A stretch of DNA of 64,000 bases, from NCBI GenBank assembly GCA_963848415.1, contig CAWKDN010000002.1, positions 186,001 to 250,000 of the forward strand. Direction: 5' to 3'. Of this stretch, positions 43,394-52,152 are shown one piece after another. Numbering within the stretch: the first letter of the stretch is position 1; each line of letters opens with the position of its first letter. Below the pieces are notes generated by a model, which worked only from the letters and a program-made list of their open reading frames with translations, had not been told where the DNA came from and did no database searches. Origin of the DNA: CAVQBC01 sp963848415 (GTDB lineage: Bacteria; Actinomycetota; Thermoleophilia; Solirubrobacterales; Solirubrobacteraceae). The position numbers were made by a program, and so were the translations under genes.

Positions 43394-43741
43394 ATGCAGG
43401 GCATGGAACCCGCCGGACCATCGCTCCTGCGGCGCGTGCTGGCGGTGGTGATCATCGGCATCGTCGCCGTCATCGCCCTGCGGATCGCCTTCGGGGTGGT
43501 GGCGGGCATCGTCTCCGCCGCCCTCTGGGTGATCCTGCTCGTCGCGCTCGTCGCGACGGTGCTGTGGGCGCGCTCGACGCTGAAGGCGTCCAAGGCCGCC
43601 AAGGCCGCCAAGGCCTCGGAGTCCGGGCGCCAGGTCCAGCGGGGGTCGGACGAGACGCTGCCGACGCGTTCGACCGACGACGCGGTCGCGGCCGAGATGG
43701 CGAGGATCACCGAGCAGCTGCGCGAGCAGGGCCGGCGCTGA
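43394..43741 (+). CDS. small membrane protein with Lys/Ala-rich cytoplasmic tail
   Basis: The 115-residue protein has two hydrophobic segments (LLRRVLAVVIIGIVAVIALR, AALWVILLVALVATVLWA). A repetitive STLKASKAAKAAKASES stretch and an acidic helical tail, DDAVAAEMARITEQLREQGR, follow. ATGs at 43394 and 43403 are both possible. No family is recognised. It is divergent from the P450 gene. Confidence 0.6.
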   Translation: MQGMEPAGPSLLRRVLAVVIIGIVAVIALRIAFGVVAGIVSAALWVILLVALVATVLWARSTLKASKAAKAAKASESGRQVQRGSDETLPTRSTDDAVAAEMARITEQLREQGRR

Positions 43742-43748
43742 GGGCCGC

Positions 43749-44096
43749 TCAGCGGGGGAGGGCCGGGCTGAGCCCGAGCCCGAACGGCGTGCCCTCGGAG
43801 TCCTTGCAGATCGACCAGCTCCCGCCGGGGTGCACGACGCTGCCGCCGAGCTCGCGAACCCGTGCGAGCGCGGTCTCCATGTCGTCCACCGCGAAGTAGG
43901 GCAGCGACGCCGTGTCGCCCGGGCCGCGGCCGCGCTCGTGCACACCGACGAGCGGCTGCTCGCCGGACGTCTGGCGGCCGCTGCCCTGAGCGGGCTCGCG
44001 GTCGGCGAGCGGCGCCTCGAGCAACCCCTCCCAGAACTGTCGCGCCCGCTGTGGGTCGTCGGCGGGGAACTCGATCAACGCGGGGCGGGCGGCCAT
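43749..44096 (-). CDS. VOC/glyoxalase-family protein
   Basis: The 115-residue protein has one VOC module pair: ALIEFPADDPQRARQFWEGL, ASLPYFAVDDMETALARVRE, and LGGSVVHPGGSWSICKDSEG with TPFGLGLSPALP. It is most like the small glyoxalase/bleomycin-resistance-type proteins of unknown substrate. The usual metal Glu at the end is replaced by GL-type residues, so catalysis is uncertain. Confidence 0.85.
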   Translation of the reverse strand: MAARPALIEFPADDPQRARQFWEGLLEAPLADREPAQGSGRQTSGEQPLVGVHERGRGPGDTASLPYFAVDDMETALARVRELGGSVVHPGGSWSICKDSEGTPFGLGLSPALPR

Positions 44097-44152
44097 CGGC
44101 TGGGCAAGCCTACGGGTCAGCTCAGGTGCACGCGTCCGGCCGGCGCGGCAGT

Positions 44153-44398
44153 ATGCCCCGCGTGAGGGCGAGGGCGATCCACGCCGGCGACCTGGTCCGC
44201 GTCAACAAGCGCGGCAGGCTCTTCCACGCGCAGGTGACGGGCGTGGCGGCGGGCGGCGGCTTCGTCGTGGCGCCGATCGAGCGCAACGTCTCCTACCGGC
44301 ACGTGACGGCGCGCGAGATCGTCGACCACTGGGCGCACGCCCGGCCGGAGCCGGGGCCGGAGGCGGCTCCCGGCCAGCAGCGCTTCGACGTCGCCTGA
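44153..44398 (+). CDS. small hypothetical protein, SH3/KOW-like
   Basis: The 81-residue basic protein MPRVRARAIHAGDLVRVNKR has short beta strands (GRLFHAQVTGVAAGGGFVVA, PIERNVSYRHVTAREIVDHW). The IHAGDLVRVNKRGRLFHAQV pattern resembles a KOW/SH3 nucleic-acid or ligand-binding barrel. No named family is assigned. Confidence 0.55.
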   Translation: MPRVRARAIHAGDLVRVNKRGRLFHAQVTGVAAGGGFVVAPIERNVSYRHVTAREIVDHWAHARPEPGPEAAPGQQRFDVA

Positions 44399-44405
44399 GC
44401 GTCGA

Positions 44406-44792
44406 CTAGAGGGCGTCGAGGCCGGAGCGGAAGATGCCCTCGATCGTCTCGACGGCCTCCGCCTCCGACGCGCCGGCGGGCGTGAAGTCCGCGTCCCACT
44501 CGACGACGCTTCCGTCGCCGGCCTCGATGACGCGGATCGTCGCGTGGTAGTCGGCGACCGGCAGCGGGCTCTCGTCGATCCGGTAGGTGTAGGAGCGCGG
44601 CTCGCCGGCCTCGAGCGTCTCGACGATGGTGCCGCCGCCCTCGAGGCTCAGCGTGCGCACCTGGCCCGCGTCGGACGTGGCGCACTCGGCCACGGCGGGA
44701 TGCCAGGCGTCGAGCTTGCCGAAGTCGCCGATGCGCTCCCACATCGTGTCAGCCGGACTGTCGAACTCCTGCCGGATGCGCACACTCGCCAT
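44406..44792 (-). CDS. SRPBCC-family protein (polyketide cyclase-like)
   Basis: The 128-residue protein MASVRIRQEFDSPADTMWER has IGDFGKLDAWHPAVAECATS, VRTLSLEGGGTIVETLEAGE and SYTYRIDESPLPVADYHATI. This is a complete helix-grip fold of the START-like polyketide-cyclase group. Its ligand is unknown. GAGGTGAG lies upstream of the chosen ATG; a start 12 nt earlier is possible. Confidence 0.88.
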   Translation of the reverse strand: MASVRIRQEFDSPADTMWERIGDFGKLDAWHPAVAECATSDAGQVRTLSLEGGGTIVETLEAGEPRSYTYRIDESPLPVADYHATIRVIEAGDGSVVEWDADFTPAGASEAEAVETIEGIFRSGLDAL

Positions 44793-44860
44793 GACCCGTC
44801 TCACCTCTTTGCTCGGGGTGCCGGAGCCTAGCCGCGCGGCGGCCTTGATACGATCGTCAC

Positions 44861-45043
44861 ATGCCTCGCCGCATGCTCGCGCTCGCGGTGGTGACCGCCG
44901 CGCTGCTGGGCTTCGCCGCTCAGCCCGCCACGGCGACCGCGCCCGGCCTCAGCGCCGAAAAGCGCGCCGAGCTCGCCGCGGCCGGCGCCCACGGAGGCGC
45001 CGAGTGCAGGGCCGGCAAGGCCGCCGAGGCGTTCCGGCACTAG
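44861..45043 (+). CDS. small secreted peptide
   Basis: The 60-residue protein MPRRMLALAVVTAALLGFAA has a clear signal peptide with a likely cleavage near QPATATA. The mature peptide of about 35 residues is charged with one Cys (ECRAGKAAEAFRH). The 3' end is convergent with the YjbR gene. No family is recognised; support comes from the signal peptide only. Confidence 0.5.
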   Translation: MPRRMLALAVVTAALLGFAAQPATATAPGLSAEKRAELAAAGAHGGAECRAGKAAEAFRH

Positions 45044-45049
45044 CCCCGC

Positions 45050-45367
45050 TCAGCCGCGCACGAGGTCGTGGCTGTCCTCGATCAGGTCGCGCACCTGTCC
45101 GTCGGGCACGTCGGCGCCGATCGTGACCGTGATCCAGTGGCGCTTGTTGAGGTGGTAGCCCGGCCGCACGCCGGCGAGCCCGTTGCGCAGGAGCTCCGCG
45201 AGCCCCGGGTCGCACTTGAGGCTGACCTCGAGCGGGGCCTCGCCGAGCGCGCTGATGGCGAAGATCTTGCCGCGGACCTTGAACACCGAGGTCCCGGGGG
45301 AGAACGGGAAGGTCTCCTCGGCGCCGGGCAGGGCGAGGCACCACTCGCGCAGCTCCTCGGGCTTCAC
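45050..45367 (-). CDS. MmcQ/YjbR-family protein
   Basis: The 105-residue protein KPEELREWCLALPGAEETFP has FSPGTSVFKVRGKIFAISAL, PLEVSLKCDPGLAELLRNGL and YHLNKRHWITVTIGADVPDG, which is canonical YjbR. Its GTG start overlaps the stop of the upstream VOC-like gene (GTGA), showing coupling. Confidence 0.93.
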   Translation of the reverse strand: MKPEELREWCLALPGAEETFPFSPGTSVFKVRGKIFAISALGEAPLEVSLKCDPGLAELLRNGLAGVRPGYHLNKRHWITVTIGADVPDGQVRDLIEDSHDLVRG

Positions 45368-46104
45368 GGCGCGGCCGCGAAGGCGACGTCGCCGAGCTGG
45401 AACGCCGGCTCGGCTGCGCCGGCCAGGACCACGCGCCGCAGCCCCGGCGGCCCGTCGGAGTGCAGGCCCAGCCGCACCGGCCCGGCGAGCGGGAGCCGCC
45501 CCCAGGCGGCCTCGTGGCCGGCGATCCCCAGCTCGACCGCGACGGCGTCGGGACCGCTGCCGGCGGTCGCGCGCCACGCCTGCACGTCGAACGCGTACTC
45601 GGTGACCACGACCATCGAGCGTCCCGCCCGGCGCGACGCGGCGCGGACGAGCGCCGGGACGCGGGCGACCAGGCCGGTGGCCGCCTCGGCGAGGCGGTCA
45701 CGCCGGTCCGGCCGGCGGCTGCTCGCCGGCACCGGGAACGGGTCCGGCAGCAGGCCCTGGATTTGGATCGCCCGCCATACCCGCCGCGTCTCGCCCTCAC
45801 CGGCCGTCGCCCGGATCGCCGGCGAGGTCGCCAGCCCCAGGCCGCGCAGCCGCGCCGCCACCTCGCTCAGCGGGACGTCAGCGACTAGCCCGAGGCCGTA
45901 GCCGGCCGGGCGCGGGGGAGGATCCTCGCCGATGCGCAGCACCTCGAGGTCGACACTCCCGGCCCGCAGGAGGCCGCTCGCCGTCGCCGGCCCGACGTCC
46001 TGCACCGGGGCCAGCACGGGCGCCCCCGCGCGTTGCGAGAGCTCGGCCAGCGTCGCCTCCGGGTCCGCGCTTCGCAGGATCAGGTGGTCGAGCCGCAGCT
46101 CCAC
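45364..46104 (-). CDS. VOC/glyoxalase-like protein
   Basis: The 246-residue protein starts at GTG (ELRLDHLILRSADPEATLAE), then SGLLRAGSVDLEVLRIGEDP and GYGLGLVADVPLSEVAARLR. The pattern fits the glyoxalase-like-domain (Glyoxalase_3) family with a second, less conserved half (VVVTEYAFDVQAWRATA, GLHSDGPPGLRRVVLAG). No complete metal triad is evident. It is coupled to the YjbR gene. Confidence 0.75.
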   Translation of the reverse strand: MELRLDHLILRSADPEATLAELSQRAGAPVLAPVQDVGPATASGLLRAGSVDLEVLRIGEDPPPRPAGYGLGLVADVPLSEVAARLRGLGLATSPAIRATAGEGETRRVWRAIQIQGLLPDPFPVPASSRRPDRRDRLAEAATGLVARVPALVRAASRRAGRSMVVVTEYAFDVQAWRATAGSGPDAVAVELGIAGHEAAWGRLPLAGPVRLGLHSDGPPGLRRVVLAGAAEPAFQLGDVAFAAAP

Positions 46105-46272
46105 GATCGCGACGCTACCGGACGGGGCGGAGACCGACCGCGGCCGCAGCGGCGGCCGATCCGGCGACGGGGTCATGGCCCCGGCCGCGCAGCGCCGTAT
46201 GGTTTCCGCGAGCGCCGCCGGTGACCCGCGGGCGGCGGCGGCCCCCGACCACCCGATCGAGAGGACGCGGCG

Positions 46273-48195
46273 ATGTCCCTGCCGAGGCTGCGGCAGCTCA
46301 TGTCCCGGCTGGCCGCGCTCGCCCTGGTGGTGGGGACGATCGGGCTCGGGCCGGCCGACCCGGCCGCAGCGGCGTGCCCACGGCTCGGCGACGACGCCTG
46401 GAGCTGCCAGCAGGTTGCCGTCCCGCTCGACCCCGCCCGCCCGGCCGCCGGCACGATCTCGCTGCGGCTGGACACGCTCGCCGCCACGGGCGCCGGCAGC
46501 CGCGGGACGATGCTGATGGTCGCCGGCGGTCCGGGACAGGGCTCGGCGCGGTCCTTCACCCTCGACGCGCCCGGCGCGCGCGAGTTCTACGGCGAGCAGC
46601 TCTTCCCGGGTTATCGGCTGGCCGCGTTCGACAACCGCGGGACCGGCGACTCGGGCGTGCTGAACTGCCCGAGCGTGCAGGGCGCGAGCACCGGCGGCGA
46701 CGAGGAGCAGGCCGTCGCGCGCTGCGCCCGGCGCGTGGGCGACCGGCGGGTCTTCTACTCGACCCGCGATCACGTCGCCGATCTCGAGGCCGTCCGGCGC
46801 GCGCTCGGGGTCGAGAAGCTCGCGCTGTTCGGCGTCTCCTACGGCAGCCAGCTGGTGCTCGCCTACGCCGTCGCCCATCCCGATCGCGTGGAGCGGGTGC
46901 TCGTGGACTCCGTCGTCCCGCCCGAGGGCGTCGACCCGTTCTTCGCCAACGTCCTGCGCGCCGTCCCGGAGAAGCTCGGCCGCTTCTGCGCCGGCGGGCG
47001 CTGCCGGGCGGCGACGCCCGGCTACGCGCGCGACGTGACGGCGCTCGCCGCCGCGCTCGAGCGGCGGCCGGCGCGCGTCCGCTTCCGCGTCCCCGGCGGC
47101 CGGCCCGTCAACGCACGGCTCGGCGGCCTCGACGTGGTCTCGCTCGCCGTCGCGAGCGACCTCAGCCCGGGGCTCGCCGCCGCGCTGCCGGCGGCGGTGC
47201 GGGCCGCTCGCGCGGGTCGCTACCGGCCGTTCGTGCGGCTCGCCGAGCTGTCGGCCGCGACCAGCGTGGCGCCGCTGAGGGACTTCAGCACGGGGCTCTA
47301 CCTCGCCACCACCTGCCAGGACGGGCCGTTCCCGTGGGCACCGGCGACGCCGGTCGCCCAGCGCGGGGCGGCGATCAGCGCCGCCGTCGCCGCCCAGCCG
47401 CCGGGCGCCTTCGGCCCCTTCGGGCCGTGGGCCGCCGCGTTCGGGCCGGCGTCCAGCTGCTCGGCCTGGCCCGCGCCCACCGGCGCCTCGCCGTCGGCGC
47501 CGGGCCCGCTGCCCGACGTCCCGATGCTCGCCCTCAGCGGCGGTATCGACATGCGCACGCCGACCGCCGACGCCGTTGCCGTGGCCGGGCGCTTCCGCCA
47601 GGGCCGGGTGCTGGTCGATCCCGGCTACGGCCACAGCGTGCTGCTCGGCGATCCCGGCAGTTGCCTCGCGCCCGCCGTGCGGCGCTGGCTGGCCGGGGGA
47701 GGGGTGCCCGCCCGCTGCCGGCGGCGCCCGGCGCCGGTCGCCACGCTCGCCGCTGTGCCGCGGCCGCTCAGCCGCCGCGCCGGGGCGCGGGCGACGCGGG
47801 CGCTCGTGCGGCGCACCGTGGCCGACGCGCAGGCGGCCTACGCCCAGCTCGTCTTCTCTGCGCGCCCGCCCGCGATCCCGGGCCTGGCCGGCGGGCGGCT
47901 CGTGCCCGGCCGCGACGGCGCGACTCTGCGGCTCGAGCGCTACGCGCTGGTGGCGGGCGTCGGGATCACCGGCCGGCTGGCGCTGACGAACTCGGGGTCG
48001 GCGCCGTGGCGCTTCGAGGGCACCGTGCGCGCCTCGGGCTCCCGGGCGACGCCGGTTCGCTTCACGCTGCCGCGCAGCCGGCGCGACGCCGCGCCGACGC
48101 TCGCCCGCGCCGCCCGCGTGCTGCCGCCGCCGCAGCGCTTCTGGCCGCTTCGGCCCGCGGCCACCGCTCGGGCCGGCGGCAGCGCGCGGCCGTGA
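46273..48195 (+). CDS. secreted alpha/beta-hydrolase (tripeptidyl aminopeptidase-like)
   Basis: The 640-residue protein has a signal peptide (about 1-33). The catalytic fold shows oxyanion GTMLMVAGGPGQGSARS, then YRLAAFDNRGTGDSGVLNCP. The nucleophile elbow is LALFGVSYGSQLVLAYAVAH (Ser), the acid LALSGGIDMRTPTADAVAVA (Asp) and the histidine VDPGYGHSVLLGDPGSC. A C-terminal region of about 130 residues, RRTVADAQAAYAQLVFSARP and onward, ends in a beta-sandwich-like stretch. It resembles SlpD/E-type exported peptidases of actinobacteria. A GNAT-derived pseudogene begins by GTGA overlap. Confidence 0.9.
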   Translation: MSLPRLRQLMSRLAALALVVGTIGLGPADPAAAACPRLGDDAWSCQQVAVPLDPARPAAGTISLRLDTLAATGAGSRGTMLMVAGGPGQGSARSFTLDAPGAREFYGEQLFPGYRLAAFDNRGTGDSGVLNCPSVQGASTGGDEEQAVARCARRVGDRRVFYSTRDHVADLEAVRRALGVEKLALFGVSYGSQLVLAYAVAHPDRVERVLVDSVVPPEGVDPFFANVLRAVPEKLGRFCAGGRCRAATPGYARDVTALAAALERRPARVRFRVPGGRPVNARLGGLDVVSLAVASDLSPGLAAALPAAVRAARAGRYRPFVRLAELSAATSVAPLRDFSTGLYLATTCQDGPFPWAPATPVAQRGAAISAAVAAQPPGAFGPFGPWAAAFGPASSCSAWPAPTGASPSAPGPLPDVPMLALSGGIDMRTPTADAVAVAGRFRQGRVLVDPGYGHSVLLGDPGSCLAPAVRRWLAGGGVPARCRRRPAPVATLAAVPRPLSRRAGARATRALVRRTVADAQAAYAQLVFSARPPAIPGLAGGRLVPGRDGATLRLERYALVAGVGITGRLALTNSGSAPWRFEGTVRASGSRATPVRFTLPRSRRDAAPTLARAARVLPPPQRFWPLRPAATARAGGSARP

Positions 48196-48945
48196 CCTCG
48201 CCCCCCAGCAGCGGGCGGGAGCTCGGGCGGCGCGTCAGGGTGCGTCCCGCCGTGCTCGCCGACGGCGAGGCGGTCGGGGCGCTGACCGAGCGCGTCTACG
48301 GCGACGGAGGATGGGCCGACGCGGCGTACGCGCGGCTGCTGCGCGACGGCCGCGCGCGCATCGAGCAGGCGACCGTCCTCGTCGCGCAGGACGGGGAGAT
48401 CGCCGGGACGGTGACGATCGCCCGACCCGGCACGCCCTTCGCGGGGATCTGCGAGCCGGCGAGCTCGAGGTCCGCATGCTTCGCCGTCGACCCCTCGGTT
48501 CGCCGGCAGGGCGTCGCCGGGCGGCTCATGGACGCCTGTGAGCAGGTCGCGGGGCGCGAGCGCGCGAGATCAGCGACCCCCGGCTCGCGACCGGCACGCG
48601 AGCCGGGAGCAACGGGCGCGTGCGCGTGCTCGTGCGCAACACGGGCGAGCGGGCCGGCACCGAGGTCGTGCAGGTCTACGGCGGCGAGCTGCCGACCGCG
48701 GTCGACACCGCGGCCCCGCCCGAGCAGCTGCTCGGCGGGCGCGCGTGCGGCTCGCGCCCCGCGAGCAGCGCTGGGTCTCGGTGCCGATCCGGCTCGGGGC
48801 TCCCGAGCACCTGCTCAGCTACTGGCGCTCGGCAAACGACCCGCCCCGGAACGGGGACTGGGTCACGCCGCGCGGCGCGGTGCCGATCTACGTCGGCAGC
48901 TCGTCGCAGGACATCCGCCGCGAGGGCACGCTCACCGTGCGCTGA
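48192..48945 (+). pseudogene. chimeric relic: GNAT N-terminal part joined to GH3 C-terminal (Fn3-like) fragment
   Basis: From GTG 48192, overlapping the hydrolase stop, a GNAT domain reads VRVRPAVLADGEAVGALTER, ATVLVAQDGEIAGTVTIARP and CFAVDPSVRRQGVAGRLMDA. It ends at about 48575. The sequence then matches the C-terminal fibronectin-like domain of GH3 beta-glucosidases: RVRVLVRNTGERAGTEVVQV in a second frame, then APREQRWVSVPIRLGAPEHL and GAVPIYVGSSSQDIRREGTL in a third. Neither part is complete and two frame changes are needed. It looks like a deletion or fusion of two former genes. Confidence 0.7.
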
Positions 48946-48950
48946 CGGGC

Positions 48951-49772
48951 TCAGGCGCTGCGCACGAATTCCAGCAGGGCAGCGTTGAACTCGTCGGCGT
49001 GGGAGGCGTTGAGGCCGTGCGGGCCTTGCTCGACGACCACGAGCTGCGCGTCGGCCACGGTCTCTGCCGTGCGCCGGCCGCTGACCTCGAGCGGGACGAT
49101 CGCGTCGGAGTCGCCGTGGATGACGAGCGTCGGCACGTCGATCTTCTCGAGGTCTGAGCGGAAGTCGGTGCGCCCGAAGGCGGTGATGCAGTCCAGCGTG
49201 CCCTTCGGCGAGGCCAGCTCGCCGATGTCGCGGGCGTAGAGGCGCTGGGGCTCTGAGACCTTCAGCTCGTCGCCGGCGGAGAAGAACATGGTCAGGAAGC
49301 CGTCCAGGAACGCGAGGCGGTCGCTCGTCACGCCGCCCTGGAACTGCTCGATCGTCGCGTCGTCCAGGCCGCCGTCGGGGTTGTCCTCGCTCTTGTAGAG
49401 GTAGGGCGGGACGGCCGCGGCGAACACCGCCTGGGCGATCCGGTCGCTGCCGTGCGTCCCGAGGTAACGCGCCACCTCGCCGCCGCCCATCGAGAAGCCG
49501 ACCAGGGTGACGTCGCGCAGGTCGAGGTGCTCGAGCAGGGCGGCGAGGTCGGCGGTGAAGGTGTCGTAGTCGTAGCCGTCCCACGGCTGCGAGGACCAGC
49601 CGAACCCGCGCCGGTCGTAGGTCACGACCCGGAAGCCCGCCTCGACCAGCGGCCCGACCTGCGCCTCCCAGGTGCGGCCGCTCAGCGGCCAGCCGTGGAT
49701 CAGGACGACCGGCCGCCCGGAGCCGTGGTCCTCGTAGTAGAGCTCGATGTCGCCGATGGGGAGCTTGGGCAT
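48951..49772 (-). CDS. alpha/beta-hydrolase, non-heme chloroperoxidase/esterase type
   Basis: The 273-residue protein MPKLPIGDIELYYEDHGSGR has oxyanion HGWPLSGRTWEAQV, YDRRGFGWSSQPWDGYDYDT and nucleophile VTLVGFSMGGGEVARYLG. The acid is in VIHGDSDAIVPLEVSGRRTA and the His in VVEQGPHGLNASHADEFNAA. It is a complete cofactor-free haloperoxidase/esterase. GGAGG precedes the ATG at 49772. Confidence 0.93.
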   Translation of the reverse strand: MPKLPIGDIELYYEDHGSGRPVVLIHGWPLSGRTWEAQVGPLVEAGFRVVTYDRRGFGWSSQPWDGYDYDTFTADLAALLEHLDLRDVTLVGFSMGGGEVARYLGTHGSDRIAQAVFAAAVPPYLYKSEDNPDGGLDDATIEQFQGGVTSDRLAFLDGFLTMFFSAGDELKVSEPQRLYARDIGELASPKGTLDCITAFGRTDFRSDLEKIDVPTLVIHGDSDAIVPLEVSGRRTAETVADAQLVVVEQGPHGLNASHADEFNAALLEFVRSA

Positions 49773-49883
49773 GGGTGAGACCTCCGGTGGCGCGGGGACG
49801 GTGACGCTCGCCCCGATCCTGCCCATTCGCCGCCCCGGCCCAACGGCTTTCCTCGCGCGGCCCGGCGCCCGTTTTCATGGCTA

Positions 49884-49941
49884 GCACCGTGGTGCACCGG
49901 CTGCGGTAGACCCCGCCGGGGCGAGGGTCGCTCGGCGACCC
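49884..49941. repeat. inverted repeats in 294-bp divergent gap
   Basis: The gap 49773-50066 holds no supported gene. It contains a 12-bp palindrome GCACCGTGGTGC (49884-49895) and a hairpin GGGTCGC-TCG-GCGACCC (49925-49941). Either could be an operator or leader structure for the divergent hydrolase and amidase operons. Confidence 0.35.
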
Positions 49942-50066
49942 CTCGTCCCTGGCCCTCCGGTCGAGTCCGCCGGCCGGGATGTCCGCCCGCCGGTCCACAC
50001 CCGCCCGCGGGCCGGGCCGACAAGCTCCCGCCCGCCCACGGCCACCGCTCGAGAGTAGGGAGCAGC

Positions 50067-50327
50067 ATGGCGCCGACGACGCCCCCGACCGACGAAGAGC
50101 TCGACACGCTGATCTCCGCCCGGCTGCGGCTGATCGGCGTCGACCTCGGCCAACTGCCCGTCTCGGACCCGGCCGCGCCGGCGGACCAGACGCGCATCCT
50201 CGCCTCGCTGCGCGGCTTCCTGCGGACGAGCGTGCCGGTGGTCTCCGGCTACGCGCTCGACGTGCAGCGCTATCCCCCGGTGATCTACCCGTCGCCGTTC
50301 AGCGCCTGGACGGAGGAGGACGCGTGA
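50067..50327 (+). CDS. small protein coupled to Tat amidase
   Basis: The 86-residue protein MAPTTPPTDEELDTLISARL is helical (RLIGVDLGQLPVSDPAAPAD, ILASLRGFLRTSVPVVSGYA) and ends in YPPVIYPSPFSAWTEEDA. Its stop overlaps the amidase GTG (GTGA). AGTAGGGAG precedes its ATG. Size and placement recall accessory subunits such as AtzG/GatC that associate with amidases, but sequence similarity is not clear. Confidence 0.65.
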   Translation: MAPTTPPTDEELDTLISARLRLIGVDLGQLPVSDPAAPADQTRILASLRGFLRTSVPVVSGYALDVQRYPPVIYPSPFSAWTEEDA

Positions 50328-51964
50328 GCGCGATCGAGCACCCGCCCGCCGCCGACGAGGCGCCGCTGGACCGCCGGCTGGACCGCCGCGCCTTCCTCTC
50401 CCGTGTCGCCGCCGCCTCGGCCGGCGTCGCCGCCGTCGGCGCGGCGGCGAGCGAGGTCGCGGCCGCAGCGCCGTCCGTCGGGCTCGTCGACGTCCCGGTC
50501 CGCCCGGCCGACGTCGACGATCTCACCGAGCTGACGCTGGCCCAGGCGGCGACACTGATCCGCCGCGGGCGCCTGGAGCCGATCGACTTGGTCGACGCCT
50601 ACCTCGAGCGCATTGAGGCCTACGACGGGACCTACAAGGCGTTCAACACCGTGCTGGCCGAGGACGCCCGGGCGACGGCGCGCCGGCTCGGCCGGCAGCG
50701 GCCCAGGGGCGCCCTCTTCGGCGTCCCGATGGCGATCAAGGACAACTACTACACCGCGGGCGTCCGCACGACCGCCAATTCGTACATCTACGCCGACTTC
50801 GTGCCGAGCTTCGACGCGACCGTCGTCGAGCGGCTGGTGGCGCAGGGCGCGATCGTGCTCGGCAAGACGCAGATGGGGCCGCTGGCCACCACCCGGGCGA
50901 CGACGCCGGACGGGGTGATCACGACCGTCAACGCCTGGACGCCGAACACGCCGGCGGTCAACCCGGGCGGCTCGTCCACCGGCTCGGCCACCTCGGTGGC
51001 CGGGCGGCTTGCGGCCTCCAGCGTGGGCACCCAGACGGGCGGCTCGATCACCGGGCCGTCCAACGCCCAGGGGCTGACCGGGCTGAAGCCGACGATGGGG
51101 CGCGTCTCGCTGTACGGGATCGTGCCGCTCTCCTACACCCGCGACCACCCGGGCCCGCTGGCCCGCGACGCCCTTGACGCGGCGCTGATGACCGCGGCGA
51201 TCGCCGGTGCCGATCCCGACGACGGCCGCACCCAGGGCCTGCCGCCGGTGCCCGATCTCGTCCGGGCGGCCACGCCGGTCCGCCGCGGCGGGCGCGTCCG
51301 GGTGCGCTACCGGACCCGGCTCGGCGTGCTGCCCGGCTACACGGACGGCGGCACGCCCGACGCCGCCGGCCGCACCGCCATGCTCTCGGCGCTCGCCGGC
51401 GCCGGCGTCGACGTCGTCGAGGTGCCGCTGCCCGAGGAGTGGGACCTGCTCACCGGCACGGCGTTCAACAACGTGCGCCTGCCGGAGCGCACCGAGCCGT
51501 TCCTGGAGTACCTCAAGCAAGACCTCAAGCTCTTCGGCGTGTCGCTGAACGGCTGGATGCAGGGGCTCTTCATGAGCGGCGACGAGTGGATCAAGGGCCA
51601 GCGGGCGAAGCTGCTGCTGCTCGAGCGCGTGCTCGACGACCTCTTCTCGCGCTGCGACGTCGTCGTGCAGACCAGCCCGGTCCCGTTCGACATCATCGGC
51701 CTGCCCGAGATCGCCTTCCCGATCGGCTTCACGCCCGAGCCGCAGAGCGGACGGGACATCCCGCTGGGCGCGATCCTCGGCGGCCAGCCCTACGCCGAGG
51801 ACCGGCTGCTGGCGGTCGCCGCCGCCTACCAGGCCGTGACCGACTGGCACACCCGCCGCCCGGCCGACCCGGCACCTGCCGCCGCCGCGGCGCGGGCCCG
51901 GTCGGCGCGGGCCGCGGGCGCGCTGCGGCTCACCGCCGAGGAGGTCGAGGAGCAGATGCAGTAG
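50324..51964 (+). CDS. Tat-exported amidase-signature enzyme
   Basis: The 546-residue protein has Tat signal DRRLDRRAFLSRVAAASAG. The amidase-signature core has catalytic Lys in GVPMAIKDNYYTAGVRTTAN, cis-Ser in NPGGSSTGSATSVAG and nucleophile Ser in VGTQTGGSITGPSNAQGLTG. LKPTMGRVSLYGIVPL and the C-terminal SPVPFDIIGLPEIAFPIGF are typical. It hydrolyses an amide outside the cytoplasm; the substrate is unknown. Starts at GTG with GGAGGAGG upstream. Confidence 0.93.
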   Translation: MSAIEHPPAADEAPLDRRLDRRAFLSRVAAASAGVAAVGAAASEVAAAAPSVGLVDVPVRPADVDDLTELTLAQAATLIRRGRLEPIDLVDAYLERIEAYDGTYKAFNTVLAEDARATARRLGRQRPRGALFGVPMAIKDNYYTAGVRTTANSYIYADFVPSFDATVVERLVAQGAIVLGKTQMGPLATTRATTPDGVITTVNAWTPNTPAVNPGGSSTGSATSVAGRLAASSVGTQTGGSITGPSNAQGLTGLKPTMGRVSLYGIVPLSYTRDHPGPLARDALDAALMTAAIAGADPDDGRTQGLPPVPDLVRAATPVRRGGRVRVRYRTRLGVLPGYTDGGTPDAAGRTAMLSALAGAGVDVVEVPLPEEWDLLTGTAFNNVRLPERTEPFLEYLKQDLKLFGVSLNGWMQGLFMSGDEWIKGQRAKLLLLERVLDDLFSRCDVVVQTSPVPFDIIGLPEIAFPIGFTPEPQSGRDIPLGAILGGQPYAEDRLLAVAAAYQAVTDWHTRRPADPAPAAAAARARSARAAGALRLTAEEVEEQMQ

Positions 51965-51971
51965 CGCCGCC

Positions 51972-52140
51972 AGGCGTCGCCGTCCGTCGGTGACCAGCCG
52001 CAAGACCTCGGCCTCGCGGGCGCTCAGCTCGGCGACGCGCCCGGCCAGGGCGCGGTCGCGCCCGGCGGTCGGCGAGCGCCGGGCGAGCTCGCGCACGGTG
52101 GCGGGGAAGAGGAGCACGTCCCCGGCGGCGACTTCCCCGC
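51972..52140 (-). pseudogene. LuxR-type response-regulator fragment
   Basis: EVAAGDVLLFPATVRELARR followed by VAELSAREAEVLRLVTDG matches the linker and start of the LuxR HTH. The rest of the HTH and the receiver are missing. It lies between the amidase and DUF4386 gene 3' ends. Confidence 0.5.
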
Positions 52141-52152
52141 ACGGGGGAGCCT

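Noticed and set aside
43586..43622. Short tandem AAGGCC repeats as a regulatory repeat
   Set aside because: They encode the KAAKAAKA stretch of a membrane-protein tail and are explained by coding.
45364..47634. 756-codon minus-strand frame as one protein
   Set aside because: Only the part after GTG 46104 has family similarity; the upstream part is antisense to the secreted hydrolase.
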